Origin: Dehalococcoidia bacterium
GTDB taxonomy: Bacteria > Chloroflexota > Dehalococcoidia > Lucifugimonadales > SHYF01
Reading direction: 5' to 3'
Assembly (NCBI GenBank): GCA_030651175.1
Contig: JAUSCR010000175.1
Location: 1-36,350 of the forward strand
Length of the DNA stretch: 36,350 nt
Positions 31,551-36,350 of this stretch are shown piece by piece. Position 1 is the first letter of the stretch, and each line of letters starts with the position of its first letter. Made by a program: the position numbers and the translations under genes. The notes beneath the pieces were generated by a model that was not told the DNA's origin, ran no database searches, and worked only from the letters and a program-made list of their open reading frames with translations.

Positions 31551-32480
31551 ATGGTATTAGATGGAATGACGACTGTATTGCAGCCACGGCCGCTGCCCAA
31601 CTTCGTTGTAACACCATTCCTTCAGGATGTGGTGGACCGTGCCCTCACCTACATCGCCGCTGGTTTCCCCATCCATTTCCGGGGAGCTTCGGGCTCTGGC
31701 AAGACCACGCTGGCCATGCACATCGCCAGCTTGATAGGTCGCCCCGTGGTGATGATCCACGGAGACGAGGAGTTTTCCACTTCCGACCTGGTGGGCGGCG
31801 AGCATGGCTATCGCACGCGAAAGGTAATAGACAACTTCATCTCCACTGTCCTGAAGACGGAGGAGGACTCCAGCCGCCAGTGGGTAGACAACCGCCTGAC
31901 CGTGGCTTGCCGGTACGGTTTCACCCTCGTTTACGACGAGTTCACTCGTTCCCGCCCGGAAGCCAACAATTCCCTTCTGCCGGTGCTTCAAGAGAGGATG
32001 CTGGATCTTCCATCCGCCAGGAACGGCGACGGCTATCTCCATGTCCATCCGGACTTCACCGCCATCTTCACCAGCAATCCTGAGGAGTACGCGGGCATCT
32101 ACCGGAGTCAGGATGCTCTTCGCGACCGGATGGTCACTATGGACATGGAGCAGTTCGATGAGGAGACGGAGATACAGATTACCCAGGCCAAGGCCGGCGT
32201 CGAGCGGGCAGCGGCGGCAAAGATAGTTGGCATCGTCCGTGGCCTGAGGGAATCGGGAGTATGTGAGTTCGCTCCCACGATAAGGGGCTGCATCATGGTG
32301 GCCAGGGCTATGAGGGTACGGAACGGCTCTATTGCTCCAGGAGATGGGATGTTCAGGCAAATCTGCCAGGACATCCTGGCGTCCGAGTCCTCCAGGGGAG
32401 GCAGCAAGACCCAAACGTTCCAGGTCAAATCGGCGCTCAATGGGCTAATAGACGCCGCTGAGGTCAGCGGCGCTTGGTAG
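31551..32480 (+). CDS. gvpN: Gas vesicle AAA ATPase GvpN
   Basis: 309 residues. GvpN is an MoxR-like AAA+ ATPase needed for full-size vesicles. Walker A is 'GASGSGKT' (45-52), Walker B is the 'FTLVYDEFTRS' stretch, and 'FTAIFTSNPEEYAG' is the sensor-1 region. 'GEHGYRTRKVIDNFI' is typical of the GvpN group. The ATG at 31551 has AAAGGAGGG about 10 bases upstream; a longer frame back to 31455 starts inside the repeat and is rejected. The TAG stop is the start of a family C remnant (TAGCCTGCTGAAAAA). Confidence 0.96.
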   Translation: MVLDGMTTVLQPRPLPNFVVTPFLQDVVDRALTYIAAGFPIHFRGASGSGKTTLAMHIASLIGRPVVMIHGDEEFSTSDLVGGEHGYRTRKVIDNFISTVLKTEEDSSRQWVDNRLTVACRYGFTLVYDEFTRSRPEANNSLLPVLQERMLDLPSARNGDGYLHVHPDFTAIFTSNPEEYAGIYRSQDALRDRMVTMDMEQFDEETEIQITQAKAGVERAAAAKIVGIVRGLRESGVCEFAPTIRGCIMVARAMRVRNGSIAPGDGMFRQICQDILASESSRGGSKTQTFQVKSALNGLIDAAEVSGAW

Positions 32481-32572
32481 CCTGCTGAAAAAAAGGAGTC
32501 CATAGGGGCATAGCCACGGAGCCTGCCCTGAACGAAGTGAAGGGGTGGGGGTCAGGGGGATGGGCGAAGGAA
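32478..32572. repeat. Family C repeat remnant after gvpN
   Basis: Starts TAGCCTGCTGAAAAA, containing the gvpN stop, then GGAGTCCATAGGGGCATAGCC, GCCTGCCCTGAACGAAG and GGGGGTCAGGGGGATGGGCGAA. It matches one half of the copies at 10.7 and 29.0 kb. Confidence 0.55.
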
Positions 32573-32586
32573 AAGGAAGGTGCTTT

Positions 32587-32934
32587 GTGAAAAGTGTTGT
32601 AGACGTCAAAGGACTGGGGGACATCAGGACCGCCATATCCACCCGCTCGCGTTCCGCCTCGCGGCACAAGGGGACTCCCTACCTGGAGATCATGTCGCTG
32701 GGGATGCAGAAGCTGCGGCTCAGTTCAGAGCAGGAGAGGCTGGCCGAGCGCGTGGAAAGAGTGGATGCCCGGCTGGGCGAACTCCGATGTGCCCTGCAAG
32801 AGCGGCTGACCATGGTGGCTGAGGAATCACCCGCGGGGTCCAATCCTCAGCCTAGGCCCGCAGGCATACCACGCTCTACTGAGCAAGGCCCAGCTAGAAG
32901 CCGTCCCTGGAAGACGATGGCGGTTGAGTACTAG
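32587..32934 (+). CDS. Small coiled-coil protein of the gas vesicle cluster
   Basis: 115 residues from the GTG at 32587, which has AAGGAAGGTG just upstream; the frame reaches back to 32545 inside a repeat. A basic N-terminus ('RTAISTRSRSASRHKG') is followed by 'TPYLEIMSLGMQKLRLSSEQERLAERVERVDARLGELRCALQERL' (~35-80, described in pieces: a continuous heptad helix), then a Pro-rich disordered tail. I cannot assign a known gvp letter. The position between gvpN and gvpF/L suggests an accessory role in vesicle assembly or surface coating. The next gene starts one base after its stop. Confidence 0.7.
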   Translation: MKSVVDVKGLGDIRTAISTRSRSASRHKGTPYLEIMSLGMQKLRLSSEQERLAERVERVDARLGELRCALQERLTMVAEESPAGSNPQPRPAGIPRSTEQGPARSRPWKTMAVEY

Positions 32935-32935
32935 G

Positions 32936-33349
32936 ATGGCGGCACCAACCAGAAAGGCACCGGCCATTCCAGCACATCGGCTGGTTGACACTGCTCCTTC
33001 CTGGGCGACCCAGCCCATAGGACGAGCTCTTGGCAGGCAAGTAGCGAGCCACGCCGCCGGGCAGGTGGCTGCATCCTCTCCTAGCCTCATGACGGGCCAG
33101 GGGGGTCTGGCGGGACGCCTCGCCTCGAACCAGATGGACTGGGTGGCCTTTGCCTTGAAGCCCGAAACCCTCATCCCTTCGCGGCGAGCCGGGCAAAGAG
33201 AGGTGGTTGCCAATGCTCGGCGGCTGATAGCCCGTGAGCGTGCCAGAATGCGGCGAGGGATATATGGGGGTTTCTCAGGCCGCCCTGGGGAGCGGGTGAA
33301 TCGGTTCGGAAGGCAGAAGGGGCCAGGGCTACACGACTCTGGGAGGTGA
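32936..33349 (+). CDS. Basic protein of unknown function in the gas vesicle cluster
   Basis: 137 residues, strongly basic, with a Pro/Ala-rich N-terminus ('APTRKAPAIPAHRLVD'), a central 'NQMDWVAFALKPETLIP' segment and an Arg-rich helix ('VVANARRLIARERARMRRG'). No known domain recognised. It is kept as a gene because it fills the gap exactly: its ATG begins one base after the stop of the previous gene, and its TGA overlaps the beginning of the next. No ribosome binding site of its own is visible, so translational coupling is likely. It may also be a chance ORF with good spacing. Confidence 0.5.
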   Translation: MAAPTRKAPAIPAHRLVDTAPSWATQPIGRALGRQVASHAAGQVAASSPSLMTGQGGLAGRLASNQMDWVAFALKPETLIPSRRAGQREVVANARRLIARERARMRRGIYGGFSGRPGERVNRFGRQKGPGLHDSGR

Positions 33350-33354
33350 CACCC

Positions 33355-34443
33355 TTGGCGCGCATTTATCTTTACGGGATCATAGAGGGCACAGAGGACG
33401 CCGACCTCGACATATCAGGTGTGGACGGTGCTGGCCCCGTGCGCATCGTCGTGGGCGATGGCCTGGGAGGCGTGGTAAGCGATTACACGGGCAAACCTGT
33501 ATCGGAAATGCCCAAAGAAGAGCTTGTGAGGTGCCTGCTACGCCACCAGGAGGCCATAGAGCGCGTCATGCAGAGGTATACGGTTCTGCCTGTGAAGTTC
33601 GGTACTCTCCTGGGAAGCGTGGATGAGGTACGCGCACTGCTCACCCAGAGACGCTTGCAGCTTGAAGATGCCCTGGCGTCCATCAGAGGTATGGTGGAGA
33701 TTGATGTGGCGGCTACCTGGGATACCGCCCGCGTCCTGCAAGAGATTGGCCGTGAGGAGGAGGTGTCCCGCGCGAGGAAGGACTTCTCCCGCGGTGGCTC
33801 CCCTACCAAGGCCCAGCAGATCCAACTTGGCCAGATGGTGAAGGCATCCATGGACAGGCGCCGGTCTGTCTACAGGGATCGAATGGTCGCCTTGCTGGTG
33901 CCTGCGGCGGTGCAGATGTTAGACAACGCCCTTATCTCAGACCAACTGGTAATGAACGTGGCTTTCTTGGTGTGGCGCGCCCGTGAGCGGGAGTTCGATG
34001 CTGCAGTCCAGAGGTTGGACGGCCTCTTTGGGAACGAGATTACATTTCGAATGGTTGGCCCTATGCCGCCCTACAGTTTCAGCACTGTGGAGGTAACTCG
34101 CCTAACCCCGGAGCAGATAACAAATGCGCGGCAGGCCCTTGGGCTGGAAGGGACAATCTCCGTGGAGGCTGTCAGAAGGGCGTACCGGTCGCTGGCTGCC
34201 GAGGCTCAACGGGACCTGGCCACTGACAGCGCTTTTGCCCAGGACACTCTGGTTAGGCTGCGGCAAGCCTCGGAGCTACTGCTGCAATGCTGCTCACCAC
34301 ACAACGGATCTGTGCCGGGCAATGGTAGCGACACATCTGGCAGGTGGGAGGGGGACGGCCTTTTCGTGGTCGCGGTAAAGAGGTCAGATAGCAGGGAAAT
34401 CGAGCCGGCGCGCTTCGGTGGCCTTGGGGGGCACGGGCAATGA
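33355..34443 (+). CDS. gvpL: GvpF/GvpL family protein with a C-terminal J-domain-like extension
   Basis: 362 residues from TTG 33355 (GGGAGG lies 8 bases upstream; GTG at 33346 overlaps that site and is less likely). The first ~245 residues form a complete GvpF/L protein: 'RIYLYGIIEG', 'HQEAIERVMQRYTVLPVKFGT', 'LISDQLVMNVAFLV' and 'RMVGPMPPYSF'. GvpF/L proteins assist shell assembly. The next segment (~258-312), 'ARQALGLEGTISVEAVRRAYRSL' onward, resembles a J-domain helix I-III pattern. The HPD triad that would activate Hsp70 reads Q-R-D, so if it is a J domain it is inactive for that. A disordered tail ends the protein. Overlaps the next gvpF by four bases (ATGA). Confidence 0.9.
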   Translation: MARIYLYGIIEGTEDADLDISGVDGAGPVRIVVGDGLGGVVSDYTGKPVSEMPKEELVRCLLRHQEAIERVMQRYTVLPVKFGTLLGSVDEVRALLTQRRLQLEDALASIRGMVEIDVAATWDTARVLQEIGREEEVSRARKDFSRGGSPTKAQQIQLGQMVKASMDRRRSVYRDRMVALLVPAAVQMLDNALISDQLVMNVAFLVWRAREREFDAAVQRLDGLFGNEITFRMVGPMPPYSFSTVEVTRLTPEQITNARQALGLEGTISVEAVRRAYRSLAAEAQRDLATDSAFAQDTLVRLRQASELLLQCCSPHNGSVPGNGSDTSGRWEGDGLFVVAVKRSDSREIEPARFGGLGGHGQ

Positions 34444-35216
34444 CATCGCTTCCAGGCCAGTACCTTTACGGCGTTGTCCGGTGCTCCGCGGAGCGCACCT
34501 TTGGAGATGTTGCGCCCATTGGAGACCCTCAGGGTCCAGTCCATACCGTTCCTTGTAATGGCCTGGCTGTCGTGGTCAGTAACACTCCAGTGGGAGAGTA
34601 CGAGATCACCCGTGCCAACATGATGGCCCACCAGCGCGTCCTGGAGAGGGTCATGTTGGAGTACACGGTGTTGCCCGTGCGGTTCGGGACTGTTGCGCAG
34701 GATCCTTGCCCCAGTAAGCTGGTCCGAAAGCTATTGGCGGCCCGGTCTGGGGAGTTCGGACGGCTCCTGGCAGAGATGGACGGGATGGCGGAGCTGGGGC
34801 TCAAGGCCCTGTGGCGGGACGAAAAGGCCATCTTCCAGGAGATTGTGGGGCAAAACGGGGCCATACGGCAGCTTCGCGACTCCCTGGAGGGGAAGCCATC
34901 CCAGGCAACCCATTTTCAGAGAATCCGCCTGGGTGAGCTGGTCAAGGGTGCCATGGATCAAAAGAGGGCCACGGAGGCGCAGGGCATCCTTGCCCCGCTG
35001 CGGCAAATTGCTGTTCGGGCCGTGGAGAATCAGCTTATCGCAGACAGAATTGTCGCCAACGCTGCCTTTCTGGTGGATAGGAGGCGGGAGGAGGAGTTTG
35101 ACCAGGCGGTCGCCAAACTGGATCGAGGGCTGGGACACCGGATGGTTTTCAAATACGTTGGGCCTGTTCCTCCCTATAACTTTGTCAACCTCACTGTCAA
35201 CTGGTCGGAGCTATGA
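34440..35216 (+). CDS. gvpF: GvpF/GvpL family gas vesicle protein
   Basis: 258 residues, the normal length for a GvpF/L protein. 'GQYLYGVVRC' begins the N-terminal domain, 'HQRVLERVMLEYTVLPVRFGTVA' is the family's most conserved stretch, and 'HRMVFKYVGPVPPYNFVNL' ends the C-terminal domain. GvpF contacts GvpA during nucleation in better-known systems. It is a paralogue of the preceding gene but lacks the J-like extension. It overlaps that gene (ATGA) and precedes gvpG by only 10 bases. Confidence 0.95.
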   Translation: MTSLPGQYLYGVVRCSAERTFGDVAPIGDPQGPVHTVPCNGLAVVVSNTPVGEYEITRANMMAHQRVLERVMLEYTVLPVRFGTVAQDPCPSKLVRKLLAARSGEFGRLLAEMDGMAELGLKALWRDEKAIFQEIVGQNGAIRQLRDSLEGKPSQATHFQRIRLGELVKGAMDQKRATEAQGILAPLRQIAVRAVENQLIADRIVANAAFLVDRRREEEFDQAVAKLDRGLGHRMVFKYVGPVPPYNFVNLTVNWSEL

Positions 35217-35226
35217 AGGAGGATCA

Positions 35227-35466
35227 GTGGGATTCTTCACAAGTCTGCTGACGCTGCCGGTGATGGGAGGCCCACTGCTGGTGGGCTGGGTGGCCAGAAC
35301 TATAGCCGAGGAGACACAGCGCCAGTCCCTGGACGAAGGCCCTCTGCGATTCCGGCTTCTTCAGCTTCAAGAGCTGTATGACGCCGGTGAGTTGAGTGAT
35401 GAGGAGTACGACAGCCAGGAAAGGGCGTTGCTGGAACACCTTAACGCCATCCGAGAAGTGAAGTAA
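35227..35466 (+). CDS. gvpG: Gas vesicle protein GvpG
   Basis: 79 residues, matching the short GvpG family: 'GFFTSLLTLPVMGGPLLVGWVARTI' N-terminal part followed by an acidic helical hairpin, 'LRFRLLQLQELYDAGELSDEEYD', then 'ERALLEHLNAI'. GvpG is an accessory assembly protein that works with GvpF/L. The start is GTG at 35227 with AAGGAGG just upstream, overlapping the end of gvpF. Longer frames to 34693 are antiframe reading of gvpF. Confidence 0.9.
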   Translation: MGFFTSLLTLPVMGGPLLVGWVARTIAEETQRQSLDEGPLRFRLLQLQELYDAGELSDEEYDSQERALLEHLNAIREVK

Positions 35467-35478
35467 GGAGAGTGCGCA

Positions 35479-35790
35479 ATGAGAGAGGGCAGTGTACCCA
35501 CACGTGAGGTCGGGAGTTCACCCATGGAGCTGGCACAAATCCTTGCGCTGGCCAAGAAGCACTTGGGAGACATGACCGGGTTGAAGCCAGTGACTGTAAC
35601 TCAGGTATTCAAAGATGAGGACGGATGGCATGTTGGGGTGGAGATGCTAGAGATGTCCAGGATCCCTCCGGCCAGCGACATTCTTGGCAGCTACGACGTT
35701 ACCCTCTCAGAGGAGGGTGAGGTGGTACGAATGGACAGGAGAGGCACGCGGCTGCGGGGGGAGTCCAGGCAGAACGGGAATGGGAGCTAG
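35479..35790 (+). CDS. gvpO: Gas vesicle protein GvpO
   Basis: 103 residues, GvpO family. The conserved core is 'AKKHLGDMTGLKPVTVTQVFKDEDGWHVGVEMLEMSRIP', then 'DILGSYDVTLSEEGEVVRMDRRGTR' (compact alpha/beta). GvpO is needed for vesicle formation in haloarchaea and Streptomyces-type clusters; the mechanism is not settled. The ATG at 35479 follows AAGGAGAG. gvpG lies 12 bases upstream on the same strand. Confidence 0.93.
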   Translation: MREGSVPTREVGSSPMELAQILALAKKHLGDMTGLKPVTVTQVFKDEDGWHVGVEMLEMSRIPPASDILGSYDVTLSEEGEVVRMDRRGTRLRGESRQNGNGS

Positions 35791-35803
35791 CCGCCAGTGC
35801 ATG

Positions 35804-35993
35804 CTAGTGTCCTGCCTTCTAAGTTCACCGCGAATGTCATTGCGAGGCCCGATGGTTCGAAGGCCTCACCACAGGCTCCGGAGGGCCGTGGCAATCTGGC
35901 GGCAGGAATGCACCCTTCCTCCAGATTGCTTCGTCGGCTGCTGCCTCCTCGCAATGACAATCTCTGGAGCGTATTTCAAGGACACCACACTAG
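35804..35993. repeat. CTAG-bounded MITE-like element, family B copy 2, inside the gas vesicle cluster
   Basis: Starts CTAGTGTCCTG and ends AAGGACACCACACTAG; CTAG stands at both ends. Nested within is the inner palindrome TGTCATTGCGAGG (35835) to CCTCGCAATGACA (35959), with GGCAATCTGG/CCAGATTGC. It lies between gvpO and the gvpJ-like gene. Non-coding. Confidence 0.8.
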
Positions 35994-36040
35994 ATAGGGT
36001 GGGCATAGGCCCAAGCAGATGGAAAAGGAGGGCGGCACAG

Positions 36041-36322
36041 ATGACTTTGCAGCATGGCGGAAACACCGCCGGGACCCTGGCCGATGTCATAGACAAGATT
36101 CTGGACAAGGGTCTGATCATAAACGCTGACATTAAGGTATTGGTGGTCGGTGTCGAGCTGCTGGATATCAGGATCAGGGCTGCCGTGGCATCCTTTGAGA
36201 CAGCGGCCAAATACGGGCTGGAGTTCCCTTCCGGGACCAAGCTGCCGGCCTGGGCTGGCCAGGCTACGGCGCCGGCGTTCCACACTAACGGGACTCATCC
36301 GATTCCTCAGGCGGTAGGTTAG
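36041..36322 (+). CDS. gvpJ: GvpA/J/M-family minor gas vesicle protein, GvpJ-like
   Basis: 93 residues. It shares the GvpA-type core ('LADVIDKILDKGLIINADIKVLVVGVELLDIRIRAAVASFETAAKYGL') but differs from GvpA in the way GvpJ/M proteins do: 'IRIRAAVASFE' instead of '[11 protein letters not shown]', and a longer Pro/Ala-rich tail. GvpJ/M proteins are minor components at the vesicle tips or nucleation points. Assignment to J rather than M is tentative. AAAAGGAGGGCGG precedes the ATG at 36041. The window ends 28 bases after its stop, so further gvp genes (gvpK, gvpS) may follow. Confidence 0.88.
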   Translation: MTLQHGGNTAGTLADVIDKILDKGLIINADIKVLVVGVELLDIRIRAAVASFETAAKYGLEFPSGTKLPAWAGQATAPAFHTNGTHPIPQAVG

Positions 36323-36350
36323 GCTTGGGAAGGTTGCTTGTCTATCAGGC

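Noticed and set aside
10726-32572. CRISPR array formed by recurring palindromes
   Set aside because: Copies are kilobases apart with no regular spacers and no cas genes; they are dispersed repeats.
35684-36040. In-frame extension of the gvpJ-like gene
   Set aside because: It would overlap gvpO and translate the whole family B element; the ATG at 36041 has a strong ribosome binding site.

Overview
The window looks like a chromosomal segment of a free-living bacterium, most plausibly a Chloroflexota member (perhaps Dehalococcoidia-like). This assignment is inference. It rests on a lipoprotein solute-binding protein with a long Thr/Pro linker, a DUF5667 protein paired with an ECF sigma factor, a C4 zinc-ribbon/recombinase pair, two class III CoA-transferases and many short palindromic repeats between genes. 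DNA is GC-rich except for two genes (the PLD/zinc-ribbon protein near 16.5 kb and the coiled-coil peptidase-like protein near 26 kb).

Layout. 1-5.2 kb: the C-terminal end of an Fe-S oxidoreductase, a CoA-transferase and an oligopeptide-type lipoprotein reading left, and a second CoA-transferase reading right. 5.3-10.6 kb: typA, tRNA-His, a DUF502 membrane protein, the RNase P RNA, a universal stress protein, a biotin ligase and a small tail-anchored protein. 10.8-18.4 kb: a cytidylate-kinase-like protein, a XerC/D recombinase, lgt, recJ, a PLD/zinc-ribbon protein and fabF. 18.5-25.5 kb: a radical SAM protein with a 16-unit hendecad tail, an MFS carrier, a serine-recombinase homologue that seems to have lost its active site, a C4 zinc-ribbon coiled-coil protein and a glycerophosphodiesterase. 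25.7-29.8 kb: a membrane-anchored coiled coil carrying a SipW-type signal-peptidase-like domain, a 48-residue Cys/Gly/Pro-tailed miniprotein, a DUF5667 protein with its ECF sigma factor, and a NarL-type response regulator. 30.5 kb to the end: a gas vesicle cluster, gvpA - GvpC-like - gvpN - two unnamed small genes - gvpF/L with a J-like tail - gvpF - gvpG - gvpO - gvpJ-like. It probably continues past the window.

How the genes work together. The gas vesicle genes lie in one direction, with strong ribosome binding sites and several stop/start overlaps. GvpA is the shell. GvpN is an AAA ATPase, and GvpF/L, GvpG, GvpO and GvpJ are assembly or minor components. The three unnamed proteins are candidates for lineage-specific shell or assembly factors. 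The sigma factor and DUF5667 genes are translationally coupled and probably form a regulator pair.

The intergenic spaces are full of imperfect palindromes in several families. Three elements are bounded on both sides by CTAG and inverted GTGTCC- or CAGG-type termini, like non-autonomous transposable elements. Some begin exactly at a gene's TAG stop codon, and two repeats sit inside the gas vesicle cluster.
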